Assembly: GCA_037501455.1 (NCBI GenBank)
Contig: CM074860.1
Span: 37,768,501-37,832,500, forward strand
Source: Lantana camara
Lineage: Eukaryota; Streptophyta; Magnoliopsida; Lamiales; Verbenaceae
DNA length: 64,000 bases
Direction: 5' to 3'
Shown: piece by piece, positions 47,251 through 59,589 of the stretch
Layout: every line of letters begins with the position of its first letter
How positions within the stretch are numbered: position 1 is the stretch's first letter
Program-made: the position numbers and the translations under genes
The notes under the pieces: generated by a model
Told to the model about the DNA's origin: nothing
Databases searched by the model: none
What the model saw: only the letters and a program-made list of their open reading frames with translations

Positions 47251-50200
47251 TGTAACACCCCAAAAGGAGGATGCCACATCCCCCGCACTGAGACCCAGAC
47301 CCGGTCATGAAATGCGAGTCCATGCCCGAATCCGAATCAGAGCGAACGGGAGATAAACGCACACGCTATGCTAGGCGGATCTAACTCGACAAACTCAGAG
47401 TGCGGAAGCAATACAAACATTCAAAACAAGATAGCGGAAGCGTTTAAATCAACATTCAAAACAAGTGACGGGTTCAACTAGCATAGATACCTAGTCCCGA
47501 ATATCAACAAGCATAACAGGTGAAGGGTTCAACTAGCATAAATACCTAGTCCCGAATGTCCGATCAACATAACGCAATAATCATCAAGTGCCACACAGGG
47601 CCGAATACGAATGCCACACAGGTCTACAGAAAGTTAAAGTATAATCTCAGGTCTACAAATCATGACATAAGTAAAGTGTATGAAAGGCAAATGCAACTAG
47701 AAAGGCTAGACCGACGAAGTGTAACTTAAAGGACTCACTCCCGCTTAGCAAACGCCAACAGACCTGCAACTAAAAGTTTAAATGAGGGGTCAGTCAACTT
47801 GACCGAGTGAGGGGGCTAACGCACACCCACAATATATATATAGAGAGAGCATAGCACAGAATCAAAGGATGGACTCATGAACCGGGGATAGGTGTTGCAT
47901 ACCAAAACATTTCGAAATAACCCAAATAAATATAGATATAAGTTTAGAAACCATTTCCAGGAGGACTCTATCCCGATTCATAATTCCATAACATAAAAGA
48001 ACACATGCTCGGCGAGTAAGAGCTTCCAACCTTTACTCCTCAGAACATAAATCAAAATCAATCCATCCGCTACGCCAGTGATGGAGGAGATGTACAGTCC
48101 CCAAACCATCTATAATAAACCGTCTAAAAATAGACTCACCCTCAAGGGGTAGCGAACCCACAAGAGTCCTCCCCGACCTCAACCGAAGGCTCAAGATACC
48201 ACACATTCCCTACAGCAGGGGTCGCGTGAAGATATCTCAAATGGAACTACGCAATGGGTAAATAACCCGACGGCCCTAACCGTCCCGGGGGACCAATTAC
48301 CCGCAGCTCCTAGGATCCACAACAGAACAGATCATAACATAACATATACCAATCTTTCATGGCAATCTCGCTACAGAATTAGAACACAACTGTTTTCCAA
48401 AATAGCTTACATATGCCTCAAAAACTGGTTTTATATTTACACCCTTCCAATGCGATGGAACTTTAAGCCTCATGACCTCCATCCACGCAGGACTCACACA
48501 AGATCATCAACATATCATATTCAGCACATACATATCTATAATAGAGTATACTCGCATGCAAGGGTATAAATCAACATGTAAAGGTCATAGGTCGCGTAAC
48601 TATACAAAATCCTAAACCTCACCTCGTAGTAGTAGAGTCTGAGAGTGTGAAGGGCCAAACACTCTAAACCTCGGGCCCCACCGGCACCACCAAACTCTGC
48701 GATAAGACATACAGAAGCCCAGACTTAGACTCTTTATGAACCAAACAAGACGCACGGCATTGCTCAACATGATCGTGGTTATGCATAAGTGTTCATGTTG
48801 TGCTTGGATAAGGTGTCGTGGTCATTCAAGGCATATCAATGCTCAACAATGTCAGATTTACAAGCAACCGACACGTAATTCCATATCCAAAGATGCAAGA
48901 TCAACTTAGGAAGTCAATGTATTCACAAAATGCATATTAAATCATCCAATGTCGCAGGGTTCGATTATAATATTAGAATTAAGCATCAAGTTCATGACGA
49001 GTTATAAAGGGCATAAGTAAGAGCAACTTGATCATATAAACATACAAGGTTGTTGTACATAGATGGCATGCTTGATACAATTAAAGAGTGCATCTAATTC
49101 ACTTAAGATCATACTTTACAACTTCACAACATGTTTGGTACACAAGCTCAAGTCACATCCATGGTTTCACAAATATTACACTTATATCCCCTAAGTTATT
49201 TATAAAAATTTAGAATTATTACACATACATCCCCTTAGTCGATTGCTAAGCATAATTGTTCATTTAAAGTGTTTATACAATTATTCAACTAGGAATTAAT
49301 TACTTACAAGCATGACAATTATCAATTTATCGTAATTCATAATATACCATTTTCGAGTAGTAAGAGTAAATCAAGATATTACAATTCTAACTCCTATCAT
49401 GCATCAAGTCTCAAGTTGTTCAAGCATCTTTCATGTATCTCAATTTTATATTTGAAACACAATTTACAACAAACATAACATTGAGAACGTCTCAAATTCA
49501 TATAGAGAAATCACAACATGTTCGTTCTTCTAAAATATCATTCAAGTTCATTTAGTCACATAAGAGATTAGTTTCTAGATATTACACTAACACCCCATCA
49601 TATCTAAACATATAGTATAAATTCATCACATCGGGATTCAAATTGTAAATCGAAACATTCATGCATATCACAATCCATTCAATACATGTTTTCGTATACG
49701 ATTGGAATACATCTCGATCAACAAACCAACAATAACCAATTTATTTGCACTTAAAATAATTAATTCAAATAATCACAGTTACGTAAAATAATTCATAATA
49801 AATAGGTCGAGTGTCCGATTAACGAACGGAAAGTAGCGTTGAACTCACCACAACGAGAAGAACATTCTGACCAGACGCCGCCGGAAGGCCCCCACTGTAG
49901 CTGCCGGAATTTGGCCGGGCCACCCGCCGAAGGTCGCCGGAAAAATTCCAAAAAATAAGTCCTGAATGAAGTCTTTGTGCCCGTTCCGAATCCTCGATCA
50001 ATTTCTGGGAATTCCAAGTCAATCTTCTCCAATTTCAGATCTAAGAACACGAAAACCCTAAAATCTTCAAACTCAAATTGCTTCCAAACCGGTGAACCAA
50101 AATGCGATCCGAAAGAAGCGTTGTTTTACCCGTGACGAGCTCTTCGAAAGCCCTAAGGTAGCTCGCCAGAAAAATCCTCGGAGCTAGTGCCGCCGCTGCA

Positions 50201-51376
50201 TAGCCGCGATCCGCCGCCAAACCGCCAAATCTAGAGTCGCGTGATCGATGGCCACTAGTTCTCGTCATTCCAAACAACTTTCGTGAAGAGCCCGAGACCA
50301 AAAGATGACCGGAAAAGGCCCCCGTTGGCCGTCGAATATTCTGCCACCGAACACGTCTCCGGAACCACCACCTACAGCCAAAATCTGGTGAAATTGATGC
50401 CGGAAATGAACTCAGGGGGTCGAAAAATCTTGGAAACCATCAAGCCTCGTCGAAAACCACCGCCGGAAGTGGCGGAATCGCGCCGCTATAGTGAAGGGAG
50501 CCGCCGCCGCGAGCTTCAGGCGGCGCTTGCGGCGCCGTCGCGGCCCGGATGGCCGCGCCGCCGATGTCAGACGCTGTGCCGAGAAGTCTGCTTCTTGGAT
50601 CTGGGGCGCCTGCCTCAAATGGTGGCCGGAAACCACCGCGGGTACCCGGCGAAGTGGCGGTGGTCCGACACCTCCGCCGCTGCTTCTGAATTCCGGTGAT
50701 AACTCCTCCACCGTTCATCGTTAGGCCAGGAAATTGGTACTCTTGCGTCAGTCTCACCGAGATATCCGAAATGGACTATTCGTTTGTTGAATTCCGTCGA
50801 GAAACGAACGAGTTATGGGCTCGTAACCGAAGCCGCGCATAGTTACCCGCGAGAGAGAGAGTGGGAGAGGAGAGAGAGAGAGAAGAGAGAGAGAGAGAAA
50901 GGAGATGGAGAGAAATGTGTCTTGTGCACAAGCTATATACAACTGGGTATCCTTATCGCGTAGCAAAGAGTAATAGCGCGTACAAATAATCGTAAATAAA
51001 ATTGGTAAAGTTACGAATAATCATTCAAGCTCCGAATTAATTTTATAAATTAAAATGAAAGAGAGAGATTTACCAATTAGAGTTTAATTCAATTTAATTT
51101 TAGAAACCTTTCGTACAATTTAATGACACTTCTCAAACGCATGATTGACAATTAATCTCAAGGAATTCAAGTAAACCGAAATTAAACAAGTTAAGTATCA
51201 TGATGGATTTAAAATCAACTTAACCATTAAATTTTAGAATAATCTAAATGATCACATATTAAATTGGATTTACATTAAATCACATAATTCAAGAACTCTT
51301 AAATTAAACACACACAAGTGTAGAGACTTACTTGTTAATATCGTCAGGACGCCCTTCGAGAATACGGGGCGTCACA
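47251..51376 (-). repeat. 5' LTR of LARD (4126 bp)
   Basis: It is a direct repeat of 40814-44938, bordered by the PBS at its low end and the target duplication CGATT at 51377. The TATA-like box is at about 50933-50939 and the sense GC-rich frame at 50412-50711. Confidence 0.93.
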
Positions 51377-51381
51377 CGATT

Positions 51382-51630
51382 AATAAATCACTATACATGC
51401 ATGTTCGATTAATAATTGCAAATGGGTGCAATTAATTTCATAATACCAATAAATCACATAATTCGAGGAAATCAAGTAATTCAATTAATTCAAGAATTCA
51501 AGTAAATCACGTAGTTCAAATAAATGCAAGACTCTCAAATAACAATTAATCCTATGCCGTACGACCTGGACTCACGAGACACGACACTAGAACCTCAGTT
51601 TTGCAACCGGGCTCAGATACCACCTTAAGA
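51382..51630 (-). mobile_element. G3 leader with degenerate PBS
   Basis: On the minus strand, TGGTATCTGAGC (51622-51611) is a PBS with one changed base, followed by GGTTGCAAAAC and GTCGTG-like phrases shared with G4 and LARD. The remainder, towards gag, is AT-rich with AATTCAAG repeats. Confidence 0.75.
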
Positions 51631-51821
51631 TGTAGCACCCTATACGCCAAAGCACTACATCCCCCGCACTATAGCTTGATCCACATACGAAATGGATAAT
51701 CCGTACATAAACTAAACATATATTGAACGGGTGACATTACAAGAAACAATCTAGCTAGGCGGGACTAGACCCCAATTCAATTAAATCCAATACATGGCAA
51801 TTCAAAAGCGGAAGCATAACC
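51631..51821 (-). mobile_element. Remnant of the G3 5' LTR
   Basis: The minus-strand 3' end reads GGGTGCTACA at 51640-51631, preceded by a TGCGGGGGATGT-type motif as in the other gypsy LTRs. It is cut at 51822 by G4. Only about 190 bp is visible; the rest should lie beyond G4, outside the window. Confidence 0.8.
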
Positions 51822-53040
51822 TGTAACGCCCCGACTTTTCAAGTCGTTCAGGTATGAATTATGTGATAATTACGTGCGCATTTAATTTATTTTAATTACG
51901 TTATTAATTATTTATTTTATATTATATGAAATTATGAAATAATTGAATTATTTGAAAATGTTTGAATTTGAATTTATATGAATTTTGAACGATTTGCTCT
52001 TGTATGAATTGTTTGCTTACCGTTTCTACATGAAATGAATTCGGAATTTTGTGAAAATTTAATATGTTGGACTTATATGTGTTATGAATATGGATATATG
52101 TTCGTTTCATGTTTTCGGGTTCATTTTCATGAGTTATGAATTTATTTTGATTTTGGAATCCAAAACGGGGGCTAACGAGCAATTAGCGCACCATTGGTTC
52201 CTTATTTGATATCTTGAGCTAGGAAACTCGGATTCGAGTTTCGTCAACTTCGTTGAACTCGTATCGAAAATTTGAGTTTAATGAACTTAGCCTTATACTT
52301 TTCCAAAATTATTTGAACCTCCGAAATTCAACCGAAACACGCAACGGACGCCTAAACTGCCACGTTTTACTAAATAAGCCATAACTTATTCAAACCTTGA
52401 CCAAATTAACCATGGTTTGATTCCTTGGAACCCTAACTCAACCCTCTAACCAGCCTTAACCACCCCAAACCGAGATAACCCCCTTCACTTGGAGAAAATC
52501 AGCCAAACTTTCCCTGATTTCCAGTTTTCCCGTAGCTCAAGCCAATCCTTAGAGATTCAAGCTCAAATCTCTTCCAAACCTCCATTAATCCACAAGGTAA
52601 GCTTAGGATTGTTATATACATTCATTATGAGTCATTTTGATCCATTCTTCCCCAATTTTGAGCATGTTTTCATGGAGTTTGGAGAAGATGTTGAATAGTT
52701 AGGTTATATGTTAATTTGTTGAACTCTTTCATTCCTTGGTTGTTTTGGTTGATTCCAAGCTTGAATATGGTTGCCATGCCACCTTCCTTGCATTTATGGT
52801 GAACTATTAGATGGTAGTTGAAGCATTCATGAGTTACCATTAATGTATATTTGAAGTTTTTACATGAAATGATCATCCTTACCTCCTTAGCATGTTTCAA
52901 CACTTTGGGAGCATGTTTGTGTGTTGTTGTGGAGTGGTTTTCTTGCGTTTTGATGATCTTAACTTACCTAAGTATGTTGGTTGGAGTTGGCATGGTGTTG
53001 CTCTGTTTTTCTGCTACGTTCTTTATTTTTTTTGGCTTTA

Positions 53041-53132
53041 GACTCAAATCCACGGGGGTGGATTTTTCCCTTTGGAAAAATCCGCGGGGGTGGATTTGAG
53101 TCAGTAGGTCTGGACCAAATCCATGGGGGTGG
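53041..53132. repeat. Compound palindrome in G4 LTR copy 1
   Basis: Perfect 13-bp outer arms GACTCAAATCCAC and GTGGATTTGAGTC span 53041-53102. Inside, GGATTTTTCC and GGAAAAATCC (53060-53083) form a second perfect 10-bp stem with a 4-nt loop. Three near-palindromes of the form AATCCACGGGGGTGGATT make up the cluster, the third at about 53118-53136. It lies 444 bp after the donor-like GT. The same structure is in the second LTR at 60809-60870. Confidence 0.85.
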
Positions 53133-53920
53133 ATTTTGTCCAGTTTTTTTTTATTGCTCCGGTTTCGTTTTTTCTTGTTTTTCTTTCGCTTGTTTTATAT
53201 TCCTCCACCTCTTTTATGACATTTATGCTATGCTAACATGTATTATCTTGAGTGTTATGAAATTTTATGATTTTTCGTGGAATATTTTCCGAGATATGCT
53301 TCAACGTGTCTTCTTTTCTCCTAATGTGTGCATGCATGGACTTTACTCTTAAGTTTGAACCCTAATTGCTATTTATTCCTTATTTAATGACTTGTATGAT
53401 ATGTATACATGTTATACTACGTGTTATGATCGTTATTTGAATTTCTTGGACTAATTTAGTATGATTTATGGAGATGTTGAACTTTAACAAATTTGAACGC
53501 TTCATGGAAGAATGGAATGAATGTTTATATGTCTTTAAGACATTAATAGTGCACATGAACATTTCCATAACATAATTTAATCTCTTATATATTCATATCA
53601 TGATCATTGCATTGCCGAGCGTCTTATTTGGTCATATTGAGTCTCACTTCACTTTTCTTGCACAGATTTTGATCACGTTGGAGACGAGGCCGGTCAGTGA
53701 GGCTCGTGCTTTCTTCTTTTGACGGTTTAAGGTGGGTTTTTCTTCTATGTAGATACAAGACCCTATATATACCTTCAATGTGAAAGCTTTCGACCAAAAT
53801 TATATATATATAAAGAGTCGTTTTAAAGAGTAAATGTTTTCAACGTAAAGCCTTATTTTATCAATCCTACCTAATGTTTTGGCGAGAAATGATCGAATGC
53901 ACGAATGGGGCCCAGGGACT

Positions 53921-54101
53921 TAGTGTGAGTGGCTATCCGGGGAGGCACGGGCCGACGGTGATCCCTCACACTAGTTCCACCAATTAACGGCGTAACCGGA
54001 CCTCGTTAGGAGTTAGCGAGGAATGGACGCTGAGCGCCATCTGGGGAGTCATGTAACCCCTTTTGGTCAATGAATGGGTGGTCGGGCCTTGCAAACCCAC
54101 C
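53921..54101 (+). other. Conserved four-hairpin block, LTR family F4
   Basis: Hairpin I: TAGTGTGAG/CTCACACTA (53921-53929, 53965-53973), perfect. Hairpin II: CCTCGTTA/TAGCGAGG (54001-54008, 54014-54021) around GGAGT. Hairpin III: GGGG/CCCC (54043-54046, 54057-54060) around AGTCATGTAA. Hairpin IV: GGTGG/CCACC (54077-54081, 54097-54101) enclosing CCTTGCAAAC. The second G4 LTR repeats the block at about 61689-61869. Confidence 0.75.
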
Positions 54102-54845
54102 ACCAACCCGGAGGAAGAAGGAGTAAATGTTAATGAATGTGCACAAAAGATTGATTGCATGAAAAGAATAAATGAATGAATGTTTAAATGGTTTACACAA
54201 GGTGTTGGTTGGAGATAATGCACGCCCACTCGCCGGGCCAATAATGACCTAATGTTAATGATTCGTTATTATCCCTTTTGATGATTCTTTTCACCCCCTT
54301 GGGGAAGTCTTCAAAAATCTCACTTGGGATTATAGCTTGCATGTGATTGCTTAATTACCGTTATATATTATATCTATGCCCTGTTTTATACCCACCAGTC
54401 CCTTTTGGACTGAACCCGTTTGGTTTTCAGTTATTTTGTGCAGGTGTTGAGGGAGCTAGGCGGGAATACGAGTCCTAGGCCTTGCATTCGTCTCTAGCTC
54501 TGTATTTTGAGTCTTACACTTGCATACTTTTATTTTGATTATTGTATATGGATATTATCTCGGAGCGTACATGTTTTGGGCCGTGATGGCAATTGCTGAT
54601 GTACATGAATGATTTTTGGAGCTTGGATGCTCATGATACATATATATGTTATATGTTCGTTCTTTGCTTCCGCTTTAATGTCTTATGTTGTTATTTGGTT
54701 TCAAGGGTTAGCCCGCCTAGCTTAGAGTGTGTGTTTGTCCCCGTTCGCTGTGATTTGGCTCGGGTAGGGATCGTCCATTTCATATTCGGGTCGGGTCTCG
54801 GTGCGGGGGATGTGGCACCTTGCGCTCAGGTGTTACATCCTTAAG

Positions 54846-54857
54846 TGGTATCAGAGC
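54846..54857 (+). promoter_or_regulatory. Primer-binding site, G4 body 1
   Basis: TGGTATCAGAGC lies 8 bp after the LTR end. It is followed by a leader of about 190 bp with CTAGGGTTGCAAAAC and GTCTAGGTCGT, phrases shared with LARD and G3. Confidence 0.95.
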
Positions 54858-55049
54858 CTAGGGTTGCAAAACCCGGGCTCTCGTGTCGTGTGAGTCAGTC
54901 TAGGTCGTTCGGCTTAGGGACTACTTGACAATGTGTTGCATATTTATCTCTTTTGTGCTTAATTGATTTAAATTTCGAATTTTGATTGAATTGATTGCAT
55001 TATCATGCATAAACTAAAAATAGCACGCATTTTCAGTGTTTATTTCAGC

Positions 55050-58000
55050 ATGCCACGTGGGAGGCCTGGTAGAGAGCATTCTCCGGGAGACAGGCATCAC
55101 CATCATGAGCATGTTCCTCCACCTCCACAACCACCGCCGGCAGAGGCCTTTGTTAACTCAGTTATCAATATTATAGATCAAAGGCTACGAGATTATGTAC
55201 CACCGGCACCTCCAGCACCACCTGCACCTGTTGTACAGCCCGAGGCACCGCTTTCTGTTATACTTAGGGAGTTTCAGAATCAAAGACCTTCCAAGTTCTT
55301 CAAAGGAAATGATATACAGGTGGAAATGTGGCTGAAAGAGGTAGAGAGGATATGGGAGCTCATTCCATGTGAGTCTCGAGAGAAGGCTCAATGCACTATC
55401 ACTTTAATACAAGGGGAAGCCTACTCTTGGTGGGAAAGCACGCGGATTGTATTGGAGGCTACTGGAGAGGAGATCAATTGGGAAGTATTTACAAGGGAAT
55501 TTAAGAACTTCATCCCTCCCTCATCACGTACTTGAAGGTTGAGAGAATTTACCGAATTGAAGCAAGGATCGAGGTCTGTGGCCGAGTATGTTTCGGAGTA
55601 TGAGAGGTTATCCCGCTATGCACCAAATATAGCAGGCGATGACTTCCATAAGGCTATGCAGTTTGTTCAAGGGCTTCGACCGGATATCCAGACCGCTTTA
55701 GAGGCAGTTAATACGAGCACTTGGGCAAAGGCTACTTCAAAAGCCTTAAAGGTTGAAGATTCGGTGAATGCGAGGAGGCCAGCTTATCGCCAAGGACAAG
55801 GATCAGGATTCGGATCGGGATTCAACAAAGGAAAGAGGCCGATGAATGTACCAGCTCCACTACAAAAAGGGCCTTTCAAGAAGCCTAGAGTAGGAGGTCC
55901 GATTGCACCTGTTCCACGACCACCTCAGGCTCCACCGGCTCCTAAAGGATCTCGCAATGATCAGCCTCCCTGCACTTATTGTGGATGGCCAACTCATTCT
56001 TACAACAACTTCCGAAAGAGATTGAAGTTGTGCTTGATTTGTGGGAAGGGAGATCATATGGCTTTTGCATGCCCGGACAAGATTCCAGGATATCAAGCTG
56101 GAGCTCAGCGACCGATGGTTCAGGCACGAGCCTATGCTCTTGAGAGCGAGGAGCAGAATGTCGAGGTTGATCCAAACGCCGTGGTGGAAGGTACCGTTTG
56201 CATTCATAACACGAGCATTCATGCATTGTTCGATCCGGGTGCCACGCATACTCTTATATCTTCTGATCTATGTGCTTCTCTGTGCCTACCTGTTATTTGC
56301 TCAAATTCCTGTTATTTTGTGAGTTCGCCTCTTGGAGGTAGTTTGCAGACAGATCGGGTTGTCAGGGGTTGTTCAGTTTTGATAGAGGGGAAAGATTATC
56401 CGGTAGATTTCATTGTTATGCCTATGAAGAAGTATGGGGTAATCTTCGGGATGGATTGGTTGTATCGGCACCGGGCCGAAGTTGATTGTTTTAAGAAGAG
56501 GATAAAGTTGGGTCAAGAGTTGATTGGAGAAGTGGGGTCGAAGAGTGTGCCACTCTTATCGTTTATGGAAGCTCGCAAGTTGGTGAAGGATGGAGCCATG
56601 GGATTTATCGCTTATCTCCTTAATAAACCAAAGGATAAATCAAGTTTTGAGGAGACGGCCGTGGTAAAGGAATATCCCGACGTATTTCCAGAAAATTTGG
56701 GTTCTCTACCACCGGATCGGGAGATCGAATTTGTTATTGATTTATATCCGGGATCAGAACCTTACTCCAAGACTCCTTATAGAATGGCTCCGGCGGAGTT
56801 AAAAGAGTTGAAGATTCAACTCGAGGAATTACTTAAGAGTGGATATATTCGACCGAGTTCGTCTCCGTGGGGTGCTCCGGTTCTCTTTATCAAGAAGAAA
56901 GATGGAACATTGAGGATGTGTATAGATTACCGGGAGCTTAATCGGATGACTATCAAGAATAAGTACCCGTTGCCCCACATCGAGGATTTATTTGATATGT
57001 TGCAAGGTTCAAAGGTTTATTCGAAATTGGATTTAAGGCAGGGCTACTACCAGTTGAAAATCCGGGAAGAGGATATACCAAAGACAGGATTTAATACCCG
57101 GTATGGGCATTATGAGTTCGTAGTGATGCCTTTTGGTTTAACAAATGCCCCTGCAGCATTTATGGACATGATGCATCGGATTTTTCGGCCTTATTTGGAT
57201 AAATTCGTCGTAATCTTTATTGATGACATTCTCGTGTATTCAAAGACTCCGGAAGATCACGCTAGGCATCTCAATTTGGTATTGGAGACGTTGAGAGAGC
57301 ACCGGTTGTATGCGAAGTTTAGTAAGTGTGAGTTTTGGATCGACCGGGTTGCTTTTCTAGGCCATATTATTTCAAGTAAGGGTTTGGAAGTTGATCCTTC
57401 AAAGATCGAGACGGTTATTCAGTGGCAGAGTCCGAAAAATGCTTCCGAGGTTAGAAGTTTCTTGGGATTGGCAGGTTATTACCGAAGGTTTGTAAAGGAT
57501 TTTTCAAAGTTAGCCGGTCCTTTAACTCGATTAACTAAGAAGGAAGCTAAATTTGAGTGGGACGAGGCATGCGAAGCATGTTTCCAACTCTTGAAGGAAA
57601 AATTGACAACTGCACCGGTGTTAGCACTTCCCGAGGGCACTGAAGGATACATGGTTTATACGGACGCCTCGAAAGAAGGGTTGGGATGTGTTTTGATGTA
57701 GAATGGTAAGGTGATAGCTTATGCCTCGAGGAAATTGAAGGATCATGAACAGAATTATCCCACTCACGATCTCGAGCTTGCAGCAGTGATCTTCGCTTTG
57801 GGAAAGTGGAGACACTACCTTTACGGAGTTTCTTTTGAGATCTTTTCCGACCACAAGAGTCTCCAGTATTTGTTTTTTCAGAAGGAATTAAACAAGAGAC
57901 AGAGACGTTGGATGGAGATGTTGGCAGATTATGAGTGTACGATTCGATATCATCCCGGAAAGGCCAACGTGGTCGCGGATGCGCTTAGTAGGAAAGCTAG

Positions 58001-59556
58001 CGTGTCCAGTGTTAAGGTGGAAACTATGGATGAATCTGAGTCCTTCAAGCTAAGAGCTAGTATTCGGAATATTACCGTTCAACCGGACCTTCGGCAGAGA
58101 TTGTTTGAAGCTCAGAAAGTGGATTCCGAAGTTCAGAGGTTGGTGCAGAAAGCTAGAAATGATTCAGAAAGTCCGTTCGGATTTGATGACACCGGACTTC
58201 TAAGGTTTAAGAATAGAGTGGTGGTTCCGGAAGAGTTAAGACGGTTGATATTGGAAGAAGCTCATCGATCAGGGTATTCGATACATCCCGGGGGAAATAA
58301 GATGTATAAGGACTTAAGGAAATTTTATTGGTGGAATGGACTTAAGCGGGATGTGATCGACTTCGTGAGACATTGCTTGACTTGCCAAGTGGTGAAAGCA
58401 GAGCATCAGAAGCCATCGGGGCTATTGCAACCGTTACCGATTCCAGAATGGAAATGGCAGCAAGTGGCGATGGATTTCGTTTCGGGTCTTCCACGAGTGA
58501 AAGGTGGTTTAGATGGAATTTGGGTGATAGTGGTTCGATTGACGAAATCGGCACATTTTCTTGCTATTCGGATGTCGGATAAGGTACCTAAATTGGCTAA
58601 GAAGTATGTGGATGAAATTGTCCGACTTCATGGAGTACCGGTTAGCATTGTATCAGATCGGGATCCGAGGTTTACTTCTAGATTTTGGCAAGAATTGCAA
58701 AGGAATCTGGGCACAAGGCTTCAATTCAGCACAGCTTTCCATCCTCAGACAGACGGGCAATCAGAGAGATTAATTAAATATTTGGAGGATATGTTGAGAG
58801 CATGTGCATTGGATTTTTCGAGTTCGTGGAACGAGCAATTACCTTTGATTGAATTCGCCTATAATAACAGCTTTCAAGCATCGATAGAAATGGCTCCATA
58901 TGAGGCTCTCTACGGACGGAAATGCAGGTCACCTATTGTTCTTTGATTTGGAAGAATGGAATTGGACCAAGCAAGAAGGTGTGAAACGAGGGGAGAATAA
59001 GGAAAACCCCTCTAAGGCCGTGCAAGAGGCAATTGATAAGGTCCAAATAATTAGACAACGGATGAAAGCAGCCCAGGATAGACAGAAAAGCTATGCCGAT
59101 CACCGAAGGAAAGATCTTCAGTTTGAGGTTGGTGATAGGGTATTCTTGAAAGCCTCACCTCGTAAGGGATTTTTGAGGATTGGAAAAGGAGGGAAATTGA
59201 ATCCTCGGTTTCTAGGACCGTATGAGATTTTGGAGAAAATTGGAGATACGGCCTATCGTTTGGACCTACCCCCGAGTTTGACCGGAATTCATAATGTATT
59301 TCATGTATCTCAGCTTCGGAAATATTATCCGGATAAGTCGAAAGTCATACCGGTCGAGGAAGTGGAGTTAGAACCGAATCTCACCTTCGTTCAGAAGCCG
59401 ATTAAGATTTTGGATCGTAAATTTCAAGAACTTCGAAATCGGCAGATCCCACTAGTTAAAGTCTTATGGAGAAGTGATAAAACGGAAGAGGCTACGTGGG
59501 AGACGGAGGATAAGATGAAAAGATTCCATCCTGAGTTGTTTCCGGACAATCAGTGA
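55050..59556 (+). pseudogene. G4 gag-pol, body 1: two nonsense codons and one frameshift
   Basis: The start is ATG 55050 (MPRGRPGREHSPG); an upstream in-frame ATG at 55005 is less likely because G3 begins at the same MPRGRP. Domains: Pro-rich N-terminus, capsid region (about 55250-55680), a degenerate knuckle ([14 protein letters not shown] lacks the last Cys) and an intact one ([14 protein letters not shown], about 56035), protease DPGATHT (about 56230), RT with [16 protein letters not shown] and FIDDILVYS (about 57215), RNase H (YTDASKEG to ADALSRKA), integrase ([24 protein letters not shown]) and chromodomain-like tail (LVKVLWRSDKTEEATWE), stop at 59554. TGA at 55533-55535 stands where body 2 has CGA. 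TAG at 57699-57701 follows VLM in RNase H. A +1 shift near 58936-58945 moves the frame after CRSPI. Confidence 0.93.
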
Positions 59557-59576
59557 ATCCGAGGACGGATTCTCCT

Positions 59577-59588
59577 AAGGGGGGGAGA
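59577..59588 (+). promoter_or_regulatory. Polypurine tract of G4
   Basis: AAGGGGGGGAGA immediately precedes the LTR at 59590. Unlike in G2, the pol stop lies upstream of it. Confidence 0.9.
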
Positions 59589-59589
59589 T

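Larger units (their letters stand above)
40814..51376 (-). mobile_element. LARD: large non-autonomous LTR element without gag-pol
   Basis: It has two direct LTR copies of about 4.1 kb, a 2.3-kb interior and a perfect target duplication CGATT (40809-40813, 51377-51381). Orientation is minus: the PBS complement lies inside at 47231-47242 next to the LTR at 47251-51376, and a polypurine tract lies at 44940-44951 next to the LTR at 40814-44938. No capsid, protease, polymerase or integrase motif is present, so it must depend on proteins in trans. It is inserted 8 bp upstream of the G3 gag ATG. Its post-PBS leader matches those of G3 and G4. Confidence 0.93.
35303..51821 (-). mobile_element. G3: minus-strand Ty3/gypsy element, truncated, with three insertions
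   Basis: Pieces in element order: LTR remnant (51821-51631), PBS and leader (51630-51382), gag to RT start (40805-38901), RT to RNase H (36180-35303). Removing LARD (40814-51376) and the solo LTR (36181-38895), each with its target duplication, restores a continuous order. Integrase and the 3' LTR are lost at the junction near 35303. The 5' LTR is cut by G4 at 51822. Confidence 0.88.
51822..54837 (+). repeat. G4 LTR copy 1 (family F4, 3016 bp)
   Basis: Termini are TGTAACGCCCCGACTTTTC and CAGGTGTTACA. Features: donor-like CACAAG/GTAAGC (52596/52597), compound palindrome (53041-53102), acceptor-like TTTTCTTGCACAG (ends 53665) and TTATTTTGTGCAG (ends 54443), and the four-hairpin block (53921-54101). 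Confidence 0.95.

Noticed and set aside
53984..54241. 85-aa minus-strand frame in the G4 LTR (also 61751-62008)
   Set aside because: It is antisense to the element and overlaps the hairpin block. Its identity in both copies simply reflects LTR similarity.
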